64,000 nt of DNA from Acanthacorydalis orientalis (Eukaryota; Arthropoda; Insecta; Megaloptera; Corydalidae). A model generated the notes under the pieces. It did no database searches. It was not told the origin of the DNA and was given only the letters and a program-made list of their open reading frames with translations. Of this stretch, positions 12,901-24,895 are shown piece by piece. A program made the translations under genes and the position numbers. Positions within the stretch are counted from its first letter, which is position 1; each line of letters opens with the position of its first letter. The stretch is from the NCBI GenBank assembly GCA_034766995.1, contig CM068325.1:5204664-5268663 (forward strand). The letters are read 5' to 3'.

Positions 12901-14687
12901 GGTTCCCGGACCCGAAGGTGCCGTCGCTCGAGATCACGCTCATCGGTCCGACGCCGCAGAAACAGTTCGTGCCGACGTCGAACCTCGTGCCGAACAAGAA
13001 CTATCCGCCGGCCGGTCCCGGGCTCAGCAAGCAGCCGGCGAAACAGACCGTCGCGAAGAACGTGAACGCGGTCAAACCGGTCCCGAAAGCGTCGAATCCG
13101 GTCCAGAAGACCGTGCAGCCGGCGCAGCCGCACGCGTCGCATCCGGCCGGTCCTGGCAAGCCGAAGAGCGTTCCGAACAAGCCGGAGCAGATCAAACCGG
13201 TCCAGAGGGTGTTGAATCCGACTGGGATCGGGACGGGTCAGTCGAACGGGAACCCGACCGTGAGCCGAACGCAACAGATACAGAAGCCGGGATCGACGAA
13301 CCAACAAGGACCGAGACAGCCGGTCCCGCAGCTCCTGACGAAGACGGGTCCTTCCGGATCGCAGCTCCACAAACCCGTGAGCCAGCTGATGAAGAAGTCG
13401 CCGGCCGGGACGGGAAAACCGACGATCGGACCGATCAAACCGGCGGTCGGGCCGAGCAAACCGCCGCCGGCGACGATCCCGCTGTCGAAGATCAAGAAGC
13501 TCGCCGCGGGGCTCGTCGGTCAGGATCCGAAGGACGCGAAAGCGTCGCAGCGCGTCGACAACTTCGGCGCGCTCGACCTGTCGGACAAGTCGAGCCGTCT
13601 GGCCGGTCCGGTCGCGGACGCGGACGGCAAGCAGGACGCGGAGCCCGGCAAGGAGACGAAGGATCCGCAGAAGAGCCACTTCTCGAACCTGCACATCCTG
13701 AGCGAGTCGGCCGTGCGGATACGCGACCTGATGGTGTCCGCGCAGAACAAGAACATGTCCGGCCTGTTCGGGCCGAAGCTGCTCGCGAAGCTCGAGTCGC
13801 ACAAGAACAAGCTGGCGCTGGCGCAGGCGCAGGCGCTGAAGGACGAGAAGAAGGCGGCGACGGGCGGACAGAGCGTCCAGCCGGCGCCCAAGATCGAAAA
13901 CAAACCGATCGTCGTGCTGTCGCCGAAGATCCAGATGCAGCAGATGACGAAGAAGGACGCGACGGCGCCGAAAAGCGTCGAGCCGACGGTCAGCAAGACC
14001 GAACCGACGAAAGAGCCAGTCCCTAAGGTCACGAGCGCGATCAGTCCGACCGTCCAGTCGAAGATGATGAGCCTGGTGGCGAACCCGCGCGTGCCGAGCC
14101 CGAAATCGACGATCGGCGGCGCGTCGAAGGTCGCGGCCGGTCTGAAAGGTCACGAGACGGCGCCGGGTCCGGTCGTCCAGGCGCCGGTCGCGAAGAGCGC
14201 CGTTCCGGCGCTCGCGCAGCAGGCGATCAAGTGCGTCCAGCAGGCGAACAACCCCGGACCGAAGCCGGCCGGAGCGTCCGGCTGTCCGCCGATACCGAAC
14301 CTGCAGATGCTGAAGATTCCCGTGCTGCAGAACAGCAAGAGTCTCGAGGCGCAGATGAAGAGTCTGCAGAAGATGCCGAAGCTGCAGGAGATCTCGAAAC
14401 TCGGACACTTCGGGAACGTCGCGCAGATACGCGGCACGCCGAACCAGGCCGTCAGGAACATACCGAACCCGAGCGCGCTGATGGCGCGACAGCACCAGAT
14501 ACAGAACAGACAGGGCGGCGGCGGCGCGACCGCGACGAGCAACGGGAGCGCGTGCAGCGAGACGAACGGGAGCGACGGCGTGACGACGTCGGCCGGCGAC
14601 GAGCAGACCGGCGCGACGACGAAAGCCGGTCCGGACGGTGGACCGGCGGCCGTCGCGGCGACCGGAGAAACTAAAACGGAATCGTAG
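9924..14687 (+). CDS. Psc: Polycomb group RING finger protein, Psc/BMI1 (PCGF4) type
   Basis: Six coding exons: 9924-10068, 10150-10246, 10329-10491, 10977-11276, 11349-11429, 11514-14687; all introns are GT-AG and the joined frame gives 1,319 residues. A C3HC4 RING finger is visible with C29, C32, C45, H47, C50, C53, C64 and C67; the intron after residue 48 splits the codon for F49, and splicing restores the usual LHxFC spacing. Next comes the PCGF signature of a YCPTCD stretch followed by a [14 protein letters not shown] helix. A RAWUL domain lies at about residues 143-273, ending in [10 protein letters not shown] then [10 protein letters not shown]. In this family the RING pairs with Ring1/Sce in PRC1 for histone H2A ubiquitylation, and RAWUL binds Polyhomeotic-type partners. 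The last exon encodes a roughly 1,050-residue Lys/Pro/Ser-rich, apparently disordered tail; such tails in fly Psc and Su(z)2 compact chromatin. Vertebrate BMI1 lacks so long a tail, so this is the insect long form. The start is the first in-frame ATG, just before the RING. Psc versus Su(z)2 cannot be separated by eye, but the architecture is certain. Confidence 0.9.
10492..10976 (+). other. Psc intron 3, repetitive
   Basis: This 485-bp intron has a GTAAGA donor and an ATCCAG acceptor. It contains loose repeats built on the words CTAGATTT and GATCTTTGAGATC. Similar CTAGAT-rich words fill the region upstream of the gene. The other Psc introns are only 72-84 bp. No open frame or motif is seen inside. 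Confidence 0.6.
11514..14687 (+). other. Psc: Long low-complexity C-terminal exon of Psc with conserved-looking islands
   Basis: This single 3.17-kb exon holds 1,057 codons. It starts with the last strand of RAWUL and then becomes acidic/basic mixed sequence, a Lys-rich stretch around 12,300-12,350, and a long Pro/Lys/Val-rich section around 13,020-13,500. Two segments look less degenerate: about residues 987-1003 ([16 protein letters not shown]) and about 1191-1257 (from [10 protein letters not shown] to [11 protein letters not shown]). These may be short interaction motifs, which is inference. Ala, Pro, Thr and Ser are written mostly with GCG, CCG, ACG and TCG codons, which also keeps the antisense strand open for over 1,000 codons. 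Confidence 0.75.
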
Positions 14688-15040
14688 GACGAGAGACCCG
14701 ATCCTAGTCTCGATCCGTTCGAAACAGATCGACCAGTGCGCGTTTCGTTTGTTTACTGTGACTTCTGTGTAGTGAGCGGGCGTGTTTCGTCGGCCGGAAT
14801 CGAACTAAACGGGCGTCTGACGCGTCGAAACCTGATTTGTCACCGACGTACGATCGGCACTTGTTTTTCTGGACGTTGAAACGGTAGAAATTCGCATCGA
14901 AAATTCGAAAAAAAAACACATCGGTTTTCCTGCCATTAAAAAAAAATCAACAAAAAAAGAGCCCGCGTGGATGTTTTGCGAGAACGATCGAGACAGCCGT
15001 GCGCGATCGGCGATTGTCACACAGATCTGATAGACTCGGG
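14688..15040 (+). other. Immediate 3' flank / probable start of the Psc 3' UTR
   Basis: The sequence after the TAG at 14685-14687 is non-coding and moderately AT-rich with A-runs near 14,910-14,960. No AATAAA is seen here; the first is at 15803-15808, after the following tandem repeat. A 3' UTR of about 1.1 kb spanning the repeat is therefore possible. Confidence 0.35.
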
Positions 15041-15780
15041 CGGCTATGATTTTAATGTCGAAGCTTGCTCGATTCAAAATCGATTTGATTGGTGCTCACA
15101 GATAATTGTTTCGAGCTTTCAAAGCATACTAGACGCAAAATCGACCGAATGATATCCTCTACCGATCAATTTAGCTGGCTGTGACTTTAATTTCAACACT
15201 TGTGTGACACAAAAGTTGACTGATTTGCACTCTGAACTGACTTAGGCGGCCGAGACTTTAATTTCAAAGCCTACTCGACTTAATTTGACATAGCGGTACT
15301 CAGAACTAATCGATTTAGTATGCTATGACTTTAATTTCAAGGCATACTCGATCAAAATTGAACGAATTGTACTCAGAACTTGACTTAACCGGTCGAGACA
15401 TTAATTTCAAGGCCTACTCGATTGAAAATTGACTGACTTATACTCAGAAGTGATTGATTTAGCGTGCTGTGACTTTAATTTCAAGGCTTACTCGATCATA
15501 ATACATCGACTTGTACTCAGAACTGACTTAGGTGGCCGAGACTTTAATTTCAAAGCCTACTCGAATTAATTTGACAGAGCGGTACTCAGAACTGATTGAT
15601 TTAGTAGGCTGTGACTTTAATTTCAAGACTTACTCGATCAAAAGTGAACGACTTGTACTCAGAACTTGAGTTAACCGGTCGAGACATTAATTTCAAGGCC
15701 TACTCGATTGAAACTTGACTGACTTGTACTCAGAACCGATCGATTTAGCCGGCTGTGACTAATTCCAAGGCACACTCGAC
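15040..15780 (+). repeat. ~73-bp tandem repeat with a ~290-bp four-unit period, 3' of Psc
   Basis: The word GACTTTAATTTCAA (or GACATTAATTTCAA) recurs about every 72-74 bp, ten or so times. Neighbouring copies differ, but copies four units apart match better: the GCGGTACTCAG-type copy at about 15,250 returns at about 15,540, and the CCGGTCGAGACATTAATTTC copy at about 15,392 returns at about 15,680. AATAAA follows at 15803. Confidence 0.85.
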
Positions 15781-15802
15781 GTAACTGACCGATTATCATC
15801 GA

Positions 15803-15808
15803 AATAAA
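15803..15808 (+). terminator. Candidate polyadenylation signal AATAAA for Psc
   Basis: It is the first canonical AATAAA on the plus strand after the Psc stop, 1.1 kb downstream. It lies within an A-rich run, so it may be fortuitous. Confidence 0.3.
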
Positions 15809-15809
15809 A

Positions 15810-18180
15810 AAAAATGGCTGTCTCGTGACATTCAGCAGGACTCTTCAAAGCGGCTTGAAGATATAACCGGTCCGGACGCCTTAATTTTCACACCAAAACA
15901 AACGAATGCCCGGTCGAAATCCACACCGTACTCCGGAAACAAACCAGTGTGTTTTTTTTTTCTTTGTGTCGAAAATCGATCGGTCGCCGATTTCGTCCGA
16001 TTCTAGGCGAACGTTTACGGACACACCCGATGACTCCTGACTCTGTTTTGTTTTTGTTTTAAATGGAAAAAAAATGTGTACAAAAGTGGTGCATCGTACA
16101 ACGGACCCAGCACACAAAATATAGAGACTGGACAGTGTTTTTTTTTTTTGGTCGTTTCGTATGAAAAGTACCTTTTATCGTTCCTGTGTGTGCGTGTATC
16201 GTGGACGTTTCACCCGATCCTAAACGATTCCTATTAATTGTATATCCTAGAAATGTATGTTCTTTTGTTTATATATATATATATATGTTATTTTTGTTTT
16301 GTACCGATTTATAACAAGTAATGGAGTGTCAAGTGTATAATAATTAATATTTAATGGGAAAAAGGAGATAGGGTCATTCCCTAGGGAACTGTTGCGGTCG
16401 TAACGTGCGAAGTCTTTGAAACATTTCACAGAGAAACCGAGTCTCGATACTCGAGACGATCCTCTACCGTCTCGAGTATCGAGAACGTTTCGAAAACTTC
16501 ACACGGTGCTTCCCCGAAACTCCGTACCGATCGAACAGAAACTCTAATCAAGGCCAGTGTCGTCGATTGTGTTGTGTTTCGAACGTTTCCTTCCGACCAC
16601 AAGACTTACTATGAACTGTAGAGAACGTGACGTGACAGTGTTGACGACAGCACCGTTTTATTTTCACACCTTGTACATGAAAGTATGTTTTTATCGGTTG
16701 GTCAGACATGTTACTATTTTTTTTTCTTTTCGGAACAACTGTATATATATTCAGACATTGTTATATGAACGGACGAGTGTTATTCGATTGTTTCTTGTTT
16801 TTTTATTATTTTTTGAAGAGATCGGAGCCGGTCGGGTACGAGTCGATACGATTTTGTTTTCGAGCGTCGACAAAAGAGAGACGAAGATGGGATTTGTATT
16901 GCTTTCTCGATCTGTTTTTCGTCGTGTAGATGATCATTTGTCTGTCTGTGAGGTTGGATGTCTGTCTGAAGGGTTGGAAGTCTGTCTGAACGGTTGGAAG
17001 TCTGTCTGAACGGTTGGAAGTCTGTCTGAACGGTTAGAAGTCTGTCTGAACGGTTGGAAGTCTGTCTGAACGGTTGGAAGTCTGTCTGAACGGTTGGAAG
17101 TCTGTCTGAACGGTTGGATGTCCGTCTGAAGGGTTGGATGTCTGTCTGCCTGCAGGTCTCTTCGAGCCTGAATGAAATACACAGAGAGATAGAGACAAGT
17201 AAGAGAGAGAAAAAACAGATCGAACACGACCCGACTCGCTGCCGATCCACCGTTCGTAAACGACGGACGGACGCGCGCCACCGTCCGACCGTAAAGTTCC
17301 TCAGTCTGTTACGTACACGATTTCCAACGAATTGAATCTCGTTCCGACCCTGTTCGTCGAACGCACGCATGCGCACGCGTCCCCCCATCGATTTTCGATC
17401 ACGGTCGCAGGCGTTTGTTTCGTTTTCTGTTTTGTTTCGTTCTGTATTTCGTTTGTTTGTATTTTGTTTTGTATTTTGTTTTGTATTTCGTTTCGTGTTT
17501 TGTTTATTTGTTTTTTCACTCTCTGACATGAAGAGAATGTTTCCATCTCAAGATCCGTGCGCGTCCGTGCGTCTCGCAGTAATTTATTGTTAATTATTAT
17601 TATTATTTTTTTTTATATATGAATAATTGTTAAGTTTAATAATTCAATGCATTTAATATATCATTCTTTTTTTTATGTAGTTGTAAAGTGTGCAAGAGAG
17701 AGAGGAAAACATATAAAGCACTGTTCGATAAATCAGTTCGATCGTTTTATTTTTTTCCCAACGAACACTGACCTGTGTGCGAGCGAATGAGAGAGTGTGC
17801 GCGCGAGAGAGAAAGAGAGACAGCGTGACGGTGCGAGAGAGACAGAGAGACGAAACAACTCTTACAGAATTTTTCTATTATTATACAGAACTCAGCTCAA
17901 TCAAGTCCGGGTCGAACGTCTCAGTCTCTCTCTTTCACTCACACAAACATACTCATTCTCTCTCTCTCTCTCTTTCGGCCAGATGTTCGTTTGTCAATGT
18001 TTTATCGTGCGTTATGTCGATGGATGTACAAGAAAAAAAACATGTTAGATTCAGATCTGTATAAAAATGGACGATTGAAAACATTTGAGGAACAAAAAAA
18101 AAAAAAAAAAACGATAGAGATTCTAAAATATAGAGAAAAATTCGAGACGGTCTCGTTTTATTGGACTCAGTCCGGGCCTG
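15810..18180. other. Intergenic DNA with minisatellite and low-complexity tracts
   Basis: There is a 20-bp minisatellite at about 16,945-17,150 (unit GGTTGGAAGTCTGTCTGAAC, about ten copies with few changes). A GTTTTGTATTTC-type run lies at about 17,410-17,515, purine-rich GAGA tracts at 17,790-17,850, and a CT run at 17,955-17,975. No gene, tRNA or conserved motif was recognised. Confidence 0.6.
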
Positions 18181-18850
18181 GATTCCCTTTCAGTGATTCT
18201 CTTTTACAGGTGTGACGGATGTCTGATCCGGGAGGAAAATGTCTGATCTGGAATTTGATAGATCGACCGGGTTCGAACCCACAGACTTTTTGAATCGATG
18301 GAACAGACAAATTCTCTGTTCGTGTTTCCAGAAAACGCGTATAGCTGGAAAAGCGTTGTCCCGATTTGCAAGATTTTCGTGACAGGCAGTCGGGACATTT
18401 CCACGAGTAGCTCGCAGTCGATTCGATTCGATCCTGTAACCGGTTTCGAACTTATGGCCCTTTGATCTAGGATAAGGAACGGGCGCGTTGTTCCTGTTTA
18501 TGGAAATCACTATAACATGAGAACTGTTATTCCGATTTGATAGATTTTCTGATCTGGTACTCTAAACACGTCCCTGAATATCTGACAGAAAATTTGATGG
18601 ATTCGATCGATTAGTTCTGAATCTAGTGTCCTTTAATCAAAGTTACAGAATAAACTTACGTTCCCGTTTCCAGAAAAACTGTATATATCGAAAAATGTTA
18701 TCCCGATTTTAATGATTTTAATGTAAGTCATTCTAGATACTTTCCCGAATATCACACAGTAAAATCGAGTCCATCCTTCAACCGGTATCGAACCTAGAGT
18801 CCTTTAATCCAAGATACAGAATAGACTTGTTCCCGTTTCCAGAAAAATCG
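18180..18850. repeat. ~170-bp diverged tandem repeat, first block
   Basis: The unit marked by CGTTTCCAGAAAAA, followed by TGTTATCCCGATTTTAATGA and CCGGTTTCGAACTTATGG, recurs near 18,326, 18,499, 18,667 and 18,834. A related block continues at 20,990-21,480, on the other side of a 204-bp array and about 1 kb of other DNA. Confidence 0.75.
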
Positions 18851-18854
18851 TCTG

Positions 18855-19940
18855 CACATGTTGCATAATTTGGATAATTGATCGTGGTTTATACGATGTA
18901 CGACATGTCTACTCCTTTTGGCAGCTTTTGATGCAGTTTTTCGCACACTTTATCCACAAGTTTAGCATGATGTGGGCAAGTGACAGGTTAGTTCATTGCC
19001 TTCAACAAGCGCACTCCTTCTATCAGTTTTCCATGCAGTTTTTCGCACAATTTATGGAAGTGTGTTGCATAATTTGGATAACTGATAGTGGTTTATACGA
19101 TGTACGACATGTCTACTCCTTTTGGCAGCTTTTCATGCAGTTTTTCGCACACTTTATCCACAGATTTAGCATGATGTGGGCAAGTGACAGGTTAGTTCAT
19201 TGCCTTCAACAAGCGCACTCCTTCTATCAGTTTTCCATGCAGTTTTTCGCACAATTTATGGAAGTGTGTTGCATAATTTGGATAATTGATAGTGGTTTAT
19301 ACGATGTACGACATGTCTACTCCTTTTGGCAGCTTTTGATGCAGTTTTTCGCACACTTTGTCCACAAGTTTAGCATGATATGGGCAAGTGACAGGTCAGT
19401 TCATTGCCTTGAACAAGCGCACTCCTTCTATCAGTTTTCCATGCAGTTTTTCGCACAATTTATGGAAGTGTGTTGCATAATTTGGATAATTGATCGTGGT
19501 TTATACGATGTACGACATGTCTACTCCTTTTGGCAGCTTTTGATGCAGTTTTTCGCACACTTTATCCACAGATTAAGCATGATGTGGGCAAGTGACAGGT
19601 TAGTTCATTGCCTTTAACAAGCGCACTCCTCCTATCAGTTTTCTATGCAGTTTTCCTCACAATTTATGGAAGTGTGTTGCATAATTTGGATAATTGATCG
19701 TGGTTTATACGATGCACGACATGTCTACTCCTTTTGGCAGCTTTTGATGCAGTTTTTCGCACACTTTATCCACAAGTTTAGCATGACGTGGGCAAGTGAC
19801 AGGTTAGTTCATTGCCTTCAACAAGCGCACTCCTTCTATCAGTTTTCCATGCAGTTTTTCGCACAATTTATGGAAGTGTGTTGCATAATTTGGATAATTG
19901 ATCGTGGTTTATACGATGTACGACATGTCTACTCCTTTTG
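18855..19940. repeat. 204-bp dimeric minisatellite, about five copies
   Basis: CGACATGTCTACTCC recurs at exact 204-bp spacing (18901, 19105, 19309 and onward). Each unit has two related 102-bp halves, both holding ATGCAGTTTTTCGCACA. As 102 and 204 are multiples of three, one frame stays open for up to 229 codons. Differences between copies are mostly amino-acid changing, and one copy has a stop (CTTTAA near 19614), so I do not call it a gene. Confidence 0.92.
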
Positions 19941-19988
19941 TCACACACAGAAACACATACACATATCTATCTCCATCTCTCTCTCTCA

Positions 19989-20033
<45 letters not shown>

Positions 20034-20990
20034 CTCACACACATATTCATATACACGTATCTCTCTCTCTCTATATATATACACATATACATATATATAT
20101 ATATATGTATATAAATGTATGAGAGAGAAAGAAGCATCCATATCAATCTATTTATAACCACTGTATCATTCCAATATTAAGATTCCACTAATCTATTCTA
20201 AAAACACACTAGTAAATAAAAAAGGCACTCTCGGTGCGACCGTAATTCCTAGAAACGAAACGACGACGATTGAATACAACACACACACACACACACACAC
20301 ACAGATAAATACAGTGGCGTACGAGCAGCGAACATCCGTACGGGCGAACGAAAACGTGTGTGGGGGTTTCAAAAAATCGATACGTTTCTAGTTTTCTTCC
20401 TCGCACGGTCGCGCACTCACACACACACACACACAGTCAAGCGTGAGCCGCGCTGACGAAACACGAGGGGCGTGACGTGACGGGATTCCAGTACGGAACG
20501 ACGTCATCACGTACCGCGTCGACAAGAACGTCGAGGTGGGCCGTGCCGGACGCGAGGACCGCCCTCGGAGGCGGTGCCTCGACTGTCGACTGTTGCGCAG
20601 TTTCGTGCGATTCGTCTCCCCGCCACGTCGCTGTCGACCAATCCGACGTGACGGTTTCGTCTCGTGCGGAATGTGTGAGAAAATTTTGTTTTTTATTTTT
20701 TGTTTTTTATTTTTTTTCTTTTACACCAATTCGTTTAATCGATTAGTTAAATTCCTGGCGAAACGGTTTACTGAATTCGGACACAGAAAAATGATTGAAA
20801 ATGATCAAGAATTGAAATTAAGTGAGGCGACAGTCGACTGGCTTGATCGACAGAATTGAAACAAAGCATGTGACTGAGAACAATGTCTGACAGGACGACA
20901 GCAAGTCCCGTCTCGCCGGAAACAGACAGGATAGAGTCGGGGGACTGATTCGAAATCGGACCGGCGGACATTGTGCCGGAAATCGACAAG
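19941..20990. other. Low-complexity CT/TA/CA tracts and unique DNA, no gene recognised
   Basis: CT and (TA)n runs lie at 19,970-20,110, and (CA)n at 20,279-20,302 and 20,417-20,434. A GC-rich stretch at 20,440-20,680 is open for about 90 codons with no recognisable product, and is followed by T-rich DNA. Nothing supports a gene. Confidence 0.5.
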
Positions 20991-21480
20991 ATGTGGGTCG
21001 ATGGATCGTTCAAGAAAGAAAAAGTGGGCCAATATCAACGCCAACTGATAGAACCGACGTTCCTGCGTTGTTCCTGTTTCCAGAAAATCAGTAAATCATG
21101 AAAACTATTATCCTGATTTTAAAGATTTTCATGTCAGTCACTCGAGACATATTCCTGAATATCTCATAGTGAACTAGATTGAATCGATCGACCGGTTTCG
21201 ATTCTACAGTCTCTTGATCTGAGACATGAAGACGTGTTACGTTCCTTTTCCAGAAAATCAGTATATCTCAAAAACTATTATCCTGATTTTAAAGATTTTC
21301 ATGTCAGTCACTCGTGAGACATTCCTGAATATCTGACAGCAAACTCAATCGAGTCGACCGATCTGTTTCGAACTTATGATTTTTTTATAAAAAATAAAAA
21401 AATGTGAAACGAGCGCCATGTTCCCGCTTCCAGATGAACCGTATAACAAGAAAACTATTGTCCTTATTTTAAAGAATTTG
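20990..21480. repeat. ~181-bp diverged tandem repeat, second block
   Basis: TTTCCAGAAAATCAGTA, ACTATTATCCTGATTTTAAA and GATTTTCATGTCAGTCACTC recur at about 21,065 and 21,247, with a partial copy at 21,427 that runs directly into the satellite-related array at 21,470. This is the same family as 18,180-18,850. Confidence 0.8.
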
Positions 21481-22925
21481 GAGATTATTTCTTCCTCTTT
21501 CGAACGATATGTAATTAAACAGGATTATCTTTTTAATTAAGACAGGAAAAAATTAAAACCGAAAAACAGTACAAATCCAGTCATTGCAAGTGCAGGTCTA
21601 TCTTTGAGACGGTCCTGTCGGAAAATCGGTCGATCGAAAGTCTTGAATATTTTATATCCTGGAGTATTTTTAATCCTCTTTCGAACGGTATTTAATTTAA
21701 TAGGATTATCTTTTAAATTAAGACAGGAAAAAATTAAAACAGAAAACATTACAAGAAAACAGTCATTGCAAGTGCATAAATATTTTCGAGACGGTCCTGT
21801 CGGGAACTCGATCGATCAGAACTTTTAAAAAATTAACATTCTGGAGACTTTTTAATCCTCTTTCGAACGATATTTAATTTAATAGGATTACCTTTTTAAT
21901 TAAGACAGGAAAAAAATAAAACCGAAAAACAGTATAAATCCAGTAATTGCAAGTGCAGGTTTATCTTTGAGACGGTCCTGTCGATTAATCTATCGATCAG
22001 AACTTTTGAAAAATTGACATTCTGGAGACTTTTTAATCCTCTTTCGAACGATATATAATTTAACAGGATTATCTTTTTAATTAAGACAGGAAAAAATTAA
22101 AACAGAAAACATTACAACGAAAACAGTCATTGCAAGCGCATAAATATTTTCGAGACGGCCCTGTCGGAAACTCGATCGATCAGATCTTTTAAAAAATTAA
22201 CATTCTGGAGACTCTTTAATCCTCTTTCGAACGATATTTAATTTAATAGGATTATCTTTTTAATTAAGACAGGAAAAAATTAAAACAGAAAACATTACAA
22301 GAAAACAGTCATTGCAAGTGCATAAATATTTTCGAGACGGTCCTGTCGGAAACTCGATCGATCAGAACTTTTAAAAAATAGCATTCTGGAGACTTTTTAA
22401 TCCTCTTTCGAACGATATATAATTTAATAGGATTACCTTTTTAATTAAGACAGGAAAAAATTAAAACCGAAAAACAGTACAAATCCAGTCATTGCAAGTG
22501 CTGGTCCATCTTTGAGACGGTCCTGTCGGAAAATGGGGCAATCAAAAGTCTTGAATATTTTACATCCTAGAGATCTTTTAATCCTCTTTCGAACGATATA
22601 TAATTTAATAGGATTACCTTTTTAATTAAGACAGGAAAAAATTAAAACCGAAAAACAGTACAAATCCAGTCATTGCAAGTGCAGGTCTATCTTTGAGACG
22701 GTCCTGTCGATTAATCTATCGATCAAAACTTTTAAAAAAATAGCATTCTGGAGACTTTTTAATCCTCTTTCGAACGATATATAATATAATAGGATTATCT
22801 TTTTAATTAAGACAGAAAAAAATTAAAACAGAAAACATTACAACGAAAACAGTCATTGCAAGTGCATAAATATTTTCGAGACGGTCCTGTCGGAAACTCG
22901 ATCGATCGGAACTATTAAAAAATTA
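21470..22925 (+). repeat. Diverged ~181-bp array, same family as the LanA intron satellite
   Basis: About eight copies with landmarks TCCTCTTTCGAACGATAT, AAGACAGGAAAAAATTAAAA, CAGTCATTGCAAGTGC and GAGACGGTCCTGTCG, repeated roughly every 180-183 bp. These align in the same order and orientation with the intron monomer, but copies differ from each other at many sites and in length. Two subtypes alternate, one with CAAATCCAGTCATTG and one with CATTACAA(C)GAAAACAGTC. Confidence 0.93.
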
Positions 22926-24720
<1,795 letters not shown>

Positions 24721-24895
24721 TCCGAACGACAATAAGGTATAAAATCACAGCTCAATTCAAAGATTCTGTACTGGTATTAAATGAACACACAACTCGCTAT
24801 ACAAACTAACTAGAGCTAATTAATTAGGTGCTTTGGTTAACATATATGCGGTACGACGCGCCCGGCCCGGAAACCGGACCGGACCGTCCGTCCGT
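24721..24895 (-). other. LanA 3' flank / probable start of the 3' UTR
   Basis: 175 bp of AT-rich unique sequence follows the TGA (24896-24898, minus strand). I see no AATAAA or ATTAAA on the minus strand here, so the polyadenylation site is likely further on, within or beyond the 153-bp repeat. Confidence 0.4.

Noticed and set aside
12815..14026. Plus-strand 403-codon frame overlapping the Psc tail
   Set aside because: It is an alternative frame of the Psc exon with only Arg/Glu/Ala/Asp low complexity; the Psc frame is continuous through it.
10908..14495. Minus-strand open frame of 1,195 codons across Psc
   Set aside because: It is the antisense of the Psc exons and introns. Its Arg/Leu/Val/Asp-rich composition follows from the CG-rich codons of Psc, and no domain is seen.
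18260..18290. GGTTCGAACCC resembling a tRNA T-loop (B box)
   Set aside because: It belongs to the ~170-bp repeat family, where the word drifts (GGTTTCGAAC, GGTATCGAACC). No acceptor stem, anticodon arm or A box could be placed.
18928..20157. Frames of 229 and 170 codons with 34-residue repeats
   Set aside because: Period-204 minisatellite; copy differences are mostly replacements, one copy has a stop, and the second frame runs into CT/TA microsatellite.
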